27,586 bases of DNA. Origin: an uncultured Asticcacaulis sp. GTDB taxonomy: Bacteria > Pseudomonadota > Alphaproteobacteria > Caulobacterales > Caulobacteraceae. Where the stretch lies: NCBI GenBank assembly GCA_946482045.1, contig CAMLPZ010000020.1, forward strand, positions 1 through 27,586, read 5' to 3'. This document shows, in pieces, positions 1-7,442 of the stretch (position 1 is the stretch's first letter; each line of letters begins with the position of its first letter). The position numbers and the translations under genes were made by a program. The notes under the pieces were generated by a model that saw only the letters and a program-made list of their open reading frames with translations, was not told the DNA's origin and searched no databases.

Positions 1-1076
1 ACGCGCTTGCCCTTGAACAGCGGGCCATCGCAGTGCGGGCAGTAGGCCACGCCCTTGTTACGGTATTCGGCTTCACCCGGCACACCCATCTGACGCCAGC
101 GGGCGCCGGTCGAAAGCACGACGGTGCGCGCCTTGACCGAAGCGCCGCTTTCAAGCTTGACCTCGGTCAGACCGTCGGGCGTCGTGGCAGGGATCAGCTG
201 CACGGCCTTTTGCAGGTTCATGATATCGACTTCGTAGTCCTTGACGTGCTGCTCGAGAGCCGTGGCCAGCTTCGGACCTTCGGTGTGCTTGACCGAGATG
301 AAGTTCTCGATGTCCATCGTATCAAGCACCTGGCCGCCGAAGCGTTCGGCAACCACACCCGTGCGGATACCCTTACGCGCGGCGTAGATGGCAGCCGAGG
401 CGCCGGCAGGACCACCGCCGACGATCAGGACGTCGAACTCCGACTTGGCGCTGATCTTGGCGGCTTCGCGGGCCTGTGCACCGGTATCGATCTTGGCCAG
501 GATTTCTTCCACGCCCATACGGCCCTGCGCAAAGACTTCACCATTGAGCAGGACGGTCGGCACAGCCATAACTTGACGCTTTTCGACCTCGTCCTTGAAC
601 AGGGCACCATCGATGGCGACGTGCTTGATCTTGGGGTTCAGCACACTCATCAGGTTCAGCGCCTGGACGACGTCCGGACAGTTCTGGCACGACAGCGAGA
701 AGTAGGTCTCGAACCGCAGTTCACCGTCGATTTCCAGCGCCTTGACCTGTTCGATGACGTCGGCTTCGACACGCGGCGGATGACCGCCGACCTGCAAAAG
801 CGCCAGGACCAACGAAGTGAACTCATGGCCCATCGGCAGACCGGCGAAGGTCACCGAAATATCCGTGCCCGGACGCAAAATGGCGAAGGACGGCTTGCGC
901 GCATCCGTCCCGTCGGTCTTCAGCGATACCTTGCCTGAGGCTTCGACGATGTCGTTGAGCAGTTCGACCAGTTCGCGCGACTTGGGGCTGTCGTCAACCG
1001 ATGCCACCAGTTCGATCGGCGTGCGCAGATTTTCCAGGTACGCCTTCAGTTGCGTCTTCATACCCGCGTCAAGCAT
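1..1076 (-). CDS. ahpF: Alkyl hydroperoxide reductase subunit F (partial, C-terminus off the left edge)
   Basis: AhpF is the flavin disulfide reductase that passes electrons from NAD(P)H to the peroxidase AhpC in the cytoplasm. The start [17 protein letters not shown] and the stretch [17 protein letters not shown] match E. coli AhpF almost word for word. Two thioredoxin-like folds come first (about residues 1-200), with the redox pair C-QN-C at residues 130 and 133. The FAD-binding motif [10 protein letters not shown] follows, and the window ends just after the second redox pair C-PH-C at residues 346 and 349 (bases 30-41). These positions are within one residue of the E. coli ones. The ATG at 1076 is preceded by AAGGAG. 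It lies 122 bases downstream of ahpC on the same strand, so the two are probably one operon. About a third of the protein (the NAD(P)H domain and the second half of the FAD domain) is missing only because the window ends. Confidence 0.97.
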   Translation of the reverse strand, partial: MLDAGMKTQLKAYLENLRTPIELVASVDDSPKSRELVELLNDIVEASGKVSLKTDGTDARKPSFAILRPGTDISVTFAGLPMGHEFTSLVLALLQVGGHPPRVEADVIEQVKALEIDGELRFETYFSLSCQNCPDVVQALNLMSVLNPKIKHVAIDGALFKDEVEKRQVMAVPTVLLNGEVFAQGRMGVEEILAKIDTGAQAREAAKISAKSEFDVLIVGGGPAGASAAIYAARKGIRTGVVAERFGGQVLDTMDIENFISVKHTEGPKLATALEQHVKDYEVDIMNLQKAVQLIPATTPDGLTEVKLESGASVKARTVVLSTGARWRQMGVPGEAEYRNKGVAYCPHCDGPLFKGKR

Positions 1077-1165
1077 GGCTGTACTCCTTCAAAATTCAGG
1101 GGAAATCATTGTCCATATTCAGGCTCCGCGAAGCCCGGATAAGGAGAATGAACTCAAGGGGGGTA

Positions 1166-1191
1166 CATGGGGGGAGCTTGCTCCCCCCATG
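1166..1191 (-). promoter_or_regulatory. Intercistronic hairpin between ahpC and ahpF
   Basis: Two perfect 12-base arms (CATGGGGGGAGC and its complement) separated by only TT lie 8 bases after the ahpC stop codon. There is no T run on the ahpF side, so it is not a classic intrinsic terminator. A strong hairpin here would be expected to protect the ahpC message from 3' decay and lower read-through into ahpF, giving more AhpC than AhpF. The role is inference; the palindrome is read directly. Confidence 0.7.
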
Positions 1192-1198
1192 ACTACAA

Positions 1199-1762
1199 TT
1201 AGATCTTGCCAACCAGATCCAGTGACGGGGCCAGGGTCTTTTCACCCTCTTCCCACTTGGCCGGGCAGACTTCGCCGGGATGCGAAGCGACGTACTGAGC
1301 CGCCTTCACCTTGCGCAGCAATTCGGCGGCGTTACGGCCGATGCCTTCGGCGGTGACTTCGCAGAACTGGATGACGCCATCCGGATCGACCAGGAAGGTG
1401 CCGCGGTCGGCCAGGCCGATGCCTTCGCGCATGACGTCGAAGTTGTTGGTGATCACGCCCGACGGATCGCCCAGCATGGTGTACTTGATCTTGCCTATGG
1501 CCGGCGACGTGTCGTGCCACGCCTTGTGCGAGAAGTGCGTGTCGGTCGAGACGCTGTAGATTTCGACGCCCATCTTCTGGAAGGTGTCGTAGTTGTCGGC
1601 GAGGTCTTCCAGTTCGGTCGGGCAGACGAAGGTGAAGTCGGCCGGATAGAAGAAGAAGATCGACCACTTGCCCTTCAGGTCCGCGTCCGAAACGTCGACA
1701 AACTTGCCTTCCTTGAAGCCCGTGGCTTTGAACGGCTTGATGGTGGTGTTGATGAGGCCCAT
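1199..1762 (-). CDS. ahpC: Alkyl hydroperoxide reductase subunit C (peroxiredoxin)
   Basis: This typical 2-Cys peroxiredoxin reduces hydrogen peroxide, organic peroxides and peroxynitrite in the cytoplasm. The 187-residue length equals that of E. coli AhpC. The peroxidatic cysteine is C47 in the motif [13 protein letters not shown], and the resolving cysteine lies in [10 protein letters not shown] near the C-terminus, which ends SLDLVGKI as in enterobacteria. The ATG at 1762 ([12 protein letters not shown]) has AAGGAG seven bases upstream. A longer reading frame upstream exists but has no homology, so I reject it. It sits between ahpD and ahpF, all on the minus strand. The 107-base gap to ahpD is AT-rich and probably holds its own promoter. 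Confidence 0.98.
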   Translation of the reverse strand: MGLINTTIKPFKATGFKEGKFVDVSDADLKGKWSIFFFYPADFTFVCPTELEDLADNYDTFQKMGVEIYSVSTDTHFSHKAWHDTSPAIGKIKYTMLGDPSGVITNNFDVMREGIGLADRGTFLVDPDGVIQFCEVTAEGIGRNAAELLRKVKAAQYVASHPGEVCPAKWEEGEKTLAPSLDLVGKI

Positions 1763-1835
1763 AAAATATCTCCTTGCAAGTTTGAGGGTCGGTATCCGAC
1801 GCGGCGGACATTCGCCTAAGACGCGCAATAAGGCA

Positions 1836-1873
1836 AATCTATTTTATTTTATTTTATCATAAATTTTTCTTAT
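1836..1873 (-). promoter_or_regulatory. AT-rich putative ahpC promoter / OxyR region with a pentanucleotide tract
   Basis: The gap between ahpD and ahpC holds an AT island unlike the GC-rich surroundings. On the plus strand it contains TATTT repeated three times plus a partial copy (1840-1857). At 1859-1873 there is an ATAA-N7-TTAT dyad, which has the 15-base geometry of one OxyR dimer site; it runs into the ahpD stop codon. A TATGAT hexamer reads on the minus strand at 1861-1856. No convincing -35 was found, so the promoter assignment is tentative. Confidence 0.4.
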
Positions 1874-2406
1874 CGCGCAGCCAGTGCATTTTCGGCGCGG
1901 ATGATGGCCGAAACGGCATTGACCGTCGCTGCTATACGTAAGGCTGTCTGGACCTGGACATCCGAAATGCCGTGATCGCGCAACACCTTTTCGTGACTGT
2001 CCATGCACACGGCGCAGCCATTGACGGCAGATACGGCCAGTGACCACAGCTCGAAGTCCAGTTTATCAACGCCAGGATTGGTCAGCAGGTTCATGCGCAG
2101 GCCCGAACGCAGGGTCTGATATTCGCGATTCTCCATCAGGTGCAGGGCGCGATAATAGACATTGTTCATCGCCATGATGGCCGACGCGGTCTTGGCGGCA
2201 TTGACCGCTTCGGGGGACAGGACGCCTGATGCCGCTGCCTCCAAATTCCGCACTACCTGCGGCACGCCGACTGCATAGGCCGATGCCAGGAAGGTGCCCC
2301 ACTTCTGCTGCGGGCTTAAGTGCGTCTCGGCCAGCAGGACCGTCAGGTTGCGCGACAGGTCCTGGCCGTAGGCGGGGATGAGCGATTGCAGGGCATCGAT
2401 CGACAT
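1870..2406 (-). CDS. ahpD: Alkylhydroperoxidase AhpD-type protein
   Basis: AhpD is a small helical disulfide reductase with weak peroxidase activity. In mycobacteria it re-reduces AhpC using lipoamide. The 178-residue product starts MSIDALQSLIPAYGQDL and has the active site C131-AV-C134 with H138 and E119, in the context VSAVNGCAVCMDSHEKVL, matching M. tuberculosis AhpD in order and spacing. The ATG at 2406 is preceded by TTTGGAG; a longer frame back to 2481 would run through the oxyR control region and is rejected. It is the first gene of the ahpD-ahpC-ahpF set and is divergent from oxyR. Having both AhpD and AhpF is unusual, since either can serve as AhpC reductant. Confidence 0.95.
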   Translation of the reverse strand: MSIDALQSLIPAYGQDLSRNLTVLLAETHLSPQQKWGTFLASAYAVGVPQVVRNLEAAASGVLSPEAVNAAKTASAIMAMNNVYYRALHLMENREYQTLRSGLRMNLLTNPGVDKLDFELWSLAVSAVNGCAVCMDSHEKVLRDHGISDVQVQTALRIAATVNAVSAIIRAENALAAR

Positions 2407-2425
2407 GCGGACTCCAAAGCTGATT

Positions 2426-2460
2426 TGATGCATCAGGCGAAATTGATAAATTGAATTTAT
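2426..2460. promoter_or_regulatory. Putative OxyR operator in the ahpD-oxyR divergent promoter
   Basis: Two palindromes lie in the 78-base gap. One is TGATGCATCA (2426-2435). The other is a perfect 15-base dyad of ATAAATT and AATTTAT around a central G (2446-2460), which also fits the LysR-type T-N11-A rule. Their centres are about 22 bases apart, the spacing between the two dimer sites of an OxyR tetramer (ATAG-N7-CTAT twice). The second dyad covers the apparent -35 of oxyR. Binding by OxyR is inferred, not shown. Confidence 0.6.
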
Positions 2461-2478
2461 GTAGCACCGGCTTATATT
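2451..2478 (+). promoter_or_regulatory. Putative oxyR promoter (possible leaderless start)
   Basis: TTGAAT (2451-2456), a 16-base spacer and TATATT (2473-2478) resemble a sigma-70 type promoter. The hexamer ends six bases before the oxyR ATG at 2485, so transcription could start at or very near the start codon. There is no Shine-Dalgarno sequence before that ATG, which fits a leaderless message. The -35 lies inside the dyad at 2446-2460, which would allow autorepression. Confidence 0.4.
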
Positions 2479-2484
2479 CAAGCC

Positions 2485-3417
2485 ATGCTGCCGACCCTAC
2501 GCCAACTGCAATACCTAAAACTGCTCGCCGAACATAAGAGCTTCATGGCCGCGGCCGAAAAGGCCTTCGTGTCGCAACCGGCCCTGTCCTCGGGCATAGC
2601 CGAACTGGAAAAGACGCTAGGCGCACGGCTGGTGGACCGGTCGCGCGGCCAGGTTATCCTGACGGCGGTCGGCGAAGAAACGCTGAAGCGCGCCGAAGAC
2701 ATTCTAGCACGAACCGAGGACCTGGTCGAAGCGGCGCGCGGCGCCAACCGCCCCCTAACGGGCCGTTTCCGCCTGGGCGTCATTCCGACCGTTGCGCCCT
2801 TCCTGCTGCCCAAGGCGCTGCTGAAGATCCGCGAGGCCTTCCCGGAGTTGCGGCTATTCCTGCGCGAAGACCAGACGGCACGGCTAATCGCGGCACTGAA
2901 ATCGGGCGGGCTGGATGCCGCCGTCATCGCCCTGCCCTATGACCTGCAAGGGCTTGACTGCGCATTTATCTGCAAGGACGAGATCGTCGCAGCCACGCCG
3001 CTTAATCACCCGCTGGCGCACGAAGAGCGGATCGCACCGGAAGACCTGAAGAACGAAGAGCTTATCCTGCTCGAAGACGGCCACTGCCTGCGCGAACATG
3101 CCCTGGCCGCCTGTACCTGGAACAATCCCACCGGCGGCATCGAGACGCTAGGGTCGCAGAATGGCGGATTTGCCGCCACGTCGCTGAATACCCTGGTGCA
3201 GATGGTCGGATCGGGCTTGGGCGTCTCGCTTCTGCCGGCCATGGCGGTCGAGGCCGGCCTGGCGCGCAGCGACGAAATTTCGGTGCGGCCTTTGAAGTCC
3301 GACCACGCCTGGCGCGACATCGTCGTCGTCTGGCGCGCCGGCTCCAGCCGCGCCGCCGAAGCGCGCCTGTTGGCGCAACATCTCAAGAAAGCCGAACCGG
3401 AAGAGGCCGCCGCATGA
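2485..3417 (+). CDS. oxyR: Peroxide-sensing LysR-family regulator OxyR
   Basis: The 310-residue protein is a LysR-type activator. The winged HTH occupies about residues 1-65 (AAAEKAFVSQPALSSGIAEL), followed by the linker helix and a periplasmic-binding-like sensor domain. The decisive feature is the pair of cysteines C201 and C210 in LEDGHCLREHALAAC. They are nine residues apart in the same sequence context as C199 and C208 of E. coli OxyR, which form the peroxide-sensing disulfide. The position next to and divergent from ahpD-ahpC-ahpF fits. The start at 2485 gives MLPTLRQLQYLKLLAEH, a normal LysR N-terminus. The product is DNA-binding and cytoplasmic. Its stop codon overlaps the start of the next gene (ATGA), so the two are probably translated from one message. 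Confidence 0.95.
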   Translation: MLPTLRQLQYLKLLAEHKSFMAAAEKAFVSQPALSSGIAELEKTLGARLVDRSRGQVILTAVGEETLKRAEDILARTEDLVEAARGANRPLTGRFRLGVIPTVAPFLLPKALLKIREAFPELRLFLREDQTARLIAALKSGGLDAAVIALPYDLQGLDCAFICKDEIVAATPLNHPLAHEERIAPEDLKNEELILLEDGHCLREHALAACTWNNPTGGIETLGSQNGGFAATSLNTLVQMVGSGLGVSLLPAMAVEAGLARSDEISVRPLKSDHAWRDIVVVWRAGSSRAAEARLLAQHLKKAEPEEAAA

Positions 3418-3824
3418 AACGTTTTGCTCTCGTCGTAATGCTTATGCTGGCCGACTGTTCGAAACCCGAAGATACCGCCGCGCCCGAACCCTCAGCCGTC
3501 GCCCCACCTCCGGTTCAGGACACTTGGCCCGGCAAATATTCCGGCGACCTGATCGTCCGTATCGATGCCTCGCACAAGGTAACGCTGATCGAGGCCGCCC
3601 CGGACGGTTGCACCGGGGATCTCGGCGTCGTGGAAGGCGGGCTGATGAGCAATGCGCTGTCGGACAATGAGCTACAACTGATCCTGCATCCGGAACCGCA
3701 GCTGACCTGCACGATCAACATCCGCAAGTCGGGTGACACCCTGACCGTCGTCGAAGCCGGCGATTGCGGCGCCTATCATGGCGTAACGTGCAGCTTCAAC
3801 GGTACCGTTACGCGCAGCCAATAG
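3414..3824 (+). CDS. Small hypothetical lipoprotein
   Basis: This 136-residue protein begins MKRFALVVMLMLADCSKP, a short basic and hydrophobic signal with a lipobox-like L-A-D-C (cysteine 15). The residue before the cysteine is Asp (codon GAC), whereas Gly, Ala or Ser is normal; one base change would give the usual Gly. A Pro/Ala-rich linker (about residues 20-36) leads to a compact domain with four further cysteines, likely disulfide-bonded beta structure in the periplasm. It opens WPGKYSGDLIVRID and contains GCTGDLG and TCTINIRK. I do not recognise a named family. The ATG overlaps the oxyR stop by four bases, so it may be co-expressed with oxyR, but a role in peroxide defence is only suggested by position. 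Confidence 0.75.
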   Translation: MKRFALVVMLMLADCSKPEDTAAPEPSAVAPPPVQDTWPGKYSGDLIVRIDASHKVTLIEAAPDGCTGDLGVVEGGLMSNALSDNELQLILHPEPQLTCTINIRKSGDTLTVVEAGDCGAYHGVTCSFNGTVTRSQ

Positions 3825-3833
3825 CCGCTTTTT

Positions 3834-3883
3834 CTGGGTTATTCCCAGTAGGACCGGCAGCCATACCCTGGCCATACCGGTCC
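3834..3883. repeat. Hairpins in the convergent gap between the lipoprotein gene and nadE
   Basis: The 151-base gap between two converging genes holds CTGGG-N5-CCCAG (3834-3848) and the arms GGACCGG and CCGGTCC (3851-3857, 3877-3883). Between and into the second pair lies a direct repeat of GCCATACC (3860-3867 and 3871-3878, 11 bases apart). A T run (3829-3833) flanks the first hairpin on the side that would follow it for nadE transcripts read on the opposite strand as A. These may act in transcription termination; neither is a textbook terminator. Confidence 0.35.
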
Positions 3884-3975
3884 AGTCGAAGTCAGTCAAG
3901 CTAAGGGAAATGCGGGTACGACCGACTTTTTTCTAATGAAATCATAACACTGTGAGGTAAATCATCACTTAACGG

Positions 3976-6018
3976 CTACTCGCCGTCAGGTACATTGGCA
4001 CGCAACTCATCCAGCCACAGCTTGGCGCTGGCGTCGGATGGCATCCGCCAGTCGCCACGCGGCGACAGGGCGCCACCGGAAATCAGTTTTGGACCATTGG
4101 GTACGGCCGACCGTTTGAATTGCGACACCGAGAAAAAGCGCCAGACGAAGACCTCAAGCCACTTTTTGACTTCTGCCAAATCATAGGCGCGGCGCTTGTG
4201 CGCAGGGAAATCGGCCGGCCAGTCGCCCGCCGCCGCATCGCGCCACGCCTGCCAGGCCAGAAAAGCCACTTTGGACGGCCGCAGGCCATAGCGGGTGATG
4301 TAATAGAGCGAGAAGTCCTGCAGTTCGTACGGGCCCACCTTGTCCTCGGTCTTCTGCAGCTTGCCGTCTTCGACCGGGATCAGTTCGGGCGAAATCTCGC
4401 GGTCCAGGACCGACTGGAGAATCCGACCGGTCTTTGGGTCGAACTCCTTGACCGCCGCCCAACGGATCAGGTGCTGGATCAACGTCTTGGGCGCACCGCA
4501 ATTGACATTGTAATGACTCATATGATCGCCGACGCCGTAGGTACACCAGCCCAGCGCCAGTTCAGACAGGTCGCCCGTGCCAACGACGAAGCCCTTCCTT
4601 TCGCCGGCCAGTCGGAAGAGGAAGTCGGTGCGCAGCCCCGCCTGCACATTCTCGAAATTGACGTCGTAGACCTTCTCACCGCGCGCAAATGGGTGTCCGA
4701 TATCCATCAGCATGCGTTTGGCGGCCGGGCGGATGTCGATCGTCTCTGCACTTATCCCCAGGGCCTTCATCAGCCGCAGCGCGTCGTTCTTAGACCCCGT
4801 CGTCGTGCCGAAACCCGGCATGGTATAGCCGTGGATATTGGCGCGCGGGATACCCAGACGGTCAAACGCCTTGCAGGCGACAATCACGGCATGGGTCGAA
4901 TCCAGCCCGCCCGAGATGCCGATGACCACGTCCTTGGTGCCGGTGCTTTCCAGCCGCTGCATCAGGCCATGCACCTGGATGTTGAAGGCCTCGTAGCAGT
5001 CCTCGTCCAGCCGGTCGGCTTCGACTGGAACGAACGGAAAACGTGGCACCTTGCGATGGAAATCCGTCAGGCCGTGCGGCTCGCAGGCGAACAACAGCGG
5101 ATGCGGCACGACATCCTGCCCCTTGCGCGCATCATTGAAAGTCCCCGTCCTCAGGCGCTCGGAAGCAATCCGTTCGACATCGACATCGGCCAGCGTGAGC
5201 GTACCGGAGTGAAAGCGCTCGCCCTCGGCCAGCAAATCCCCCATCTCATAGATCAGCGACTGGCCATCCCAGGCCAGGTCCGTCGTCGACTCGCCTGGCC
5301 CTGCTGCCGTAAACGCGTAGGCGCACATCAGCCGCTCTGAAATCGCCGCGCAGATCCTCTTGCGCGTCCGCGACTTCCCGACCGTCACCGGTGAGGCTGA
5401 CAGGTTGACGATCAGGTGCGCGCCCGACAGTGCCAACCGCGTCGATGGCGTCACCGGCGCCCACATGTCTTCGCAGATTTCGACGCCGAACCGGAAAGCT
5501 TCAAAGCCCGTCGCCTGGAAGACGAGATCGACACCGACCGCCGTTGCCTGCTGGTTCAGGGTGACAAAATTGGTCTTGAGATCGAAAGCCGTCGCGAACC
5601 AGCGCTTCTCGTAAAACTCCCGATAGTTGGGCAGGAAGGACTTCGGCACCACGCCCAGCGCCCGGCCGCGGTGGATGACGATGGCGCAGTTGTAAACGGC
5701 TTCCAAAATGCGCAGTGGCGCGCCGACCACCATGACCGTACGGATATGGGTGGATTCCCGGATCAGTTCGTCGAGCGCCTTTTTGGCAGCATCGATCACC
5801 AGTTCCTGCATGAACAGGTCATCGAGCGTATAGCCCGTCAGGCTCAGCTCCGGAAACACAACCAGATCCGCGCCGGCGGCTTCACTACGCCGCGCCAGAT
5901 CGAGATGTTCCGCCAGATTGGCCGCCGGATCGGCGATATGCACCTTCGGCGTCACGCAGGCGATACGCACAAAGCCATGCGAAGCAGGTGAGGCGAAATT
6001 TTGAGCGGAATCCGGCAT
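3976..6018 (-). CDS. nadE: Glutamine-dependent NAD+ synthetase
   Basis: The enzyme makes NAD+ from nicotinate adenine dinucleotide, ATP and glutamine in the cytoplasm. The N-terminal nitrilase-type glutaminase domain (about residues 15-290) has the catalytic triad E57 (VVFPELSLTGY), K126 (GVVPKSFLPNY) and C182 (FGVEICEDMW). The C-terminal synthetase domain begins near residue 345 and carries the ATP pyrophosphatase P-loop SGGLDS at about 369-374. I chose the ATG at 6018 (MPDSAQNFASPASHGFVRIACVTP), giving 680 residues, the normal size for the two-domain type. The frame is open to 6120 but its translation is a hydrophobic stretch from an AT-rich region with no family similarity. A weak GAAAG precedes the chosen ATG. 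The gene is divergent from ilvA. Confidence 0.95.
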   Translation of the reverse strand: MPDSAQNFASPASHGFVRIACVTPKVHIADPAANLAEHLDLARRSEAAGADLVVFPELSLTGYTLDDLFMQELVIDAAKKALDELIRESTHIRTVMVVGAPLRILEAVYNCAIVIHRGRALGVVPKSFLPNYREFYEKRWFATAFDLKTNFVTLNQQATAVGVDLVFQATGFEAFRFGVEICEDMWAPVTPSTRLALSGAHLIVNLSASPVTVGKSRTRKRICAAISERLMCAYAFTAAGPGESTTDLAWDGQSLIYEMGDLLAEGERFHSGTLTLADVDVERIASERLRTGTFNDARKGQDVVPHPLLFACEPHGLTDFHRKVPRFPFVPVEADRLDEDCYEAFNIQVHGLMQRLESTGTKDVVIGISGGLDSTHAVIVACKAFDRLGIPRANIHGYTMPGFGTTTGSKNDALRLMKALGISAETIDIRPAAKRMLMDIGHPFARGEKVYDVNFENVQAGLRTDFLFRLAGERKGFVVGTGDLSELALGWCTYGVGDHMSHYNVNCGAPKTLIQHLIRWAAVKEFDPKTGRILQSVLDREISPELIPVEDGKLQKTEDKVGPYELQDFSLYYITRYGLRPSKVAFLAWQAWRDAAAGDWPADFPAHKRRAYDLAEVKKWLEVFVWRFFSVSQFKRSAVPNGPKLISGGALSPRGDWRMPSDASAKLWLDELRANVPDGE

Positions 6019-6239
6019 GAAGGCAGCTTTCAAAAGTCCATTTCTCATATTTCTAGACAAAAATAGCCAATCAATCGCGTAAAAAATCGAAAAATAAGCG
6101 ATAAAAACTGAGAAGAGCAAAAAAGTAGAGACAAAGTCAGAAAATACGTTTCAAAAGAAATTATATGCTGGAGGCACGGCCTCCTGCACCTCATAACTTA
6201 TTCTTTTTTAGACCCCTCACCTCTGTTAAGCAGGCCCTC
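6019..6239. promoter_or_regulatory. Divergent promoter region of nadE and ilvA, with a hairpin
   Basis: This 221-base gap is strongly AT-rich from about 6040 to 6165, as expected for promoters of both genes. At 6167-6187 there is an inverted repeat with arms GGAGGC and GCCTCC around ACG, extended by two more pairs after one mismatch. It lies 52 bases before the ilvA start and has no immediate T run, so it may be part of the ilvA leader rather than a terminator. I see no leader peptide rich in Ile, Val or Thr codons and no clear promoter hexamers. Confidence 0.45.
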
Positions 6240-7442
6240 ATGAGCGTTACCCTTGCCGATATCCAGGCGGCCGCCAGCCGCATCGCTGGCCACGTCGTCC
6301 GCACCCCGTGTACCTTTTCGCAGCGGCTGACCGACGCGACGGGCGTCGACCTCTGGCTCAAGGGTGAAAACCAGCAATACACCTCGACCTTCAAGGAACG
6401 CGGCGCGCTCAACAAGCTGTTGCAGCTCAGCGACGCGGAACGTGCGCGTGGTGTATTCGCGGCCTCAGCCGGTAACCACGCGCAAGGGCTGGCCTACCAT
6501 GCCAAGCGCCTCGGTATCCCGGCAACCATTGTCATGCCCAAGGGCACGCCTTTCGTCAAAATGCAGAAGACGCAGGGTTTTGGCGCCTGCGTCATCATCG
6601 AGGGCCAGACCTACGATGAGGCCTCCGCCCACGCCATCGGCCTGTGTGAAAAGACCGGCGGCGTCTATGTCCACCCGTTCGACGACCGGGACGTTCTCAT
6701 CGGCCAGGGCACCATCGCCATCGAAATGCTCGAAGCCGCGCCCGAAATCGACACTCTGGTCGTGCCGATCGGCGGCGGCGGACTGATTGCCGGCATTGCG
6801 GTCGCTGCCAAGACCATCAAGCCGTCGATCGAGATCATTGGCGTCGAAGCCGCCATGTTCCCGTCCTTCCACGCCCGCCGCTATGGACTTAGCCTGCCCA
6901 CCGGCGGATCGACCATCGCCGAAGGTATCGCGGTCAAGGGCGTAGGTGACATCCCCTTCGAAATCGCCAACCCCTTGGTTGACGACGTGCTGATCATCGA
7001 CGAAGCCGATTTCGAACGCGCCGTCGCCGCCTTCATCAATATCGAAAAAACCGTCACCGAAGGCGCCGGCGCCGCGGGTCTGGCCGCTATCATGCGCTTC
7101 CCCGACCGCTTCCATGGCCGCAAGGCCGGCCTGGTACTCTGCGGCGGCAATATCGACCTGCGCCTGCTGGCCAGCGTACTGCAACGCGAGCTGGTCCGCG
7201 AAAAACGGCTTGTCACCTACCGCATCCTGGGCGACGATCGTCCCGGCATGCTGTCGCTGATGGCCGCCGCCATCGCCAGCAAGGGAGGGAATATCGTCGA
7301 TGTCGCGCACAACCGTCTGGTTCTCGACGTGCCCGCCAAGGGCGCCGAGTTCGACATCATGGTCGAAACCCAAGGCCCCGCCCACGCCTTTGAAATTGCA
7401 GAAGCCCTCAGGAGCACAGGTTATGCGGTCCGCATGGATTAA
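6240..7442 (+). CDS. ilvA: Threonine ammonia-lyase with C-terminal ACT domain
   Basis: The enzyme converts threonine to 2-oxobutanoate and ammonia, the first step toward isoleucine. The fold type II PLP domain has the PLP lysine K52 in TFKERGAL, the SAGNHAQG substrate motif and the phosphate-binding glycine loop GGGGLIAG. The last 75 residues form one ACT domain (LVTYRILGDDRPGMLSLMAA), the usual site of amino acid feedback control. The 400-residue length fits the single-ACT medium form. The ATG at 6240 gives MSVTLADIQAAASRIAGHVVRTP, matching the family start; the in-frame ATG at 6165 is inside a hairpin and adds unrelated sequence. The 3' end overlaps the next gene by 20 bases, indicating co-transcription with the FKBP pair. 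Confidence 0.95.
   Translation: MSVTLADIQAAASRIAGHVVRTPCTFSQRLTDATGVDLWLKGENQQYTSTFKERGALNKLLQLSDAERARGVFAASAGNHAQGLAYHAKRLGIPATIVMPKGTPFVKMQKTQGFGACVIIEGQTYDEASAHAIGLCEKTGGVYVHPFDDRDVLIGQGTIAIEMLEAAPEIDTLVVPIGGGGLIAGIAVAAKTIKPSIEIIGVEAAMFPSFHARRYGLSLPTGGSTIAEGIAVKGVGDIPFEIANPLVDDVLIIDEADFERAVAAFINIEKTVTEGAGAAGLAAIMRFPDRFHGRKAGLVLCGGNIDLRLLASVLQRELVREKRLVTYRILGDDRPGMLSLMAAAIASKGGNIVDVAHNRLVLDVPAKGAEFDIMVETQGPAHAFEIAEALRSTGYAVRMD

Noticed and set aside
1763..1828. 22-residue N-terminal extension of ahpC
   Set aside because: The downstream ATG has a strong AAGGAG and gives exactly the 187 residues of E. coli AhpC.
4120..5340. Open frame of 406 codons opposite nadE
   Set aside because: Antisense shadow of nadE with no recognisable domain; similar shadows lie opposite ilvA, the molybdoenzyme, uppP, the epimerase and GH43.
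6019..6120. N-terminal extension of nadE with a hydrophobic segment
   Set aside because: It is translation of the AT-rich promoter region; family proteins start near the ATG at 6018 and are cytoplasmic.
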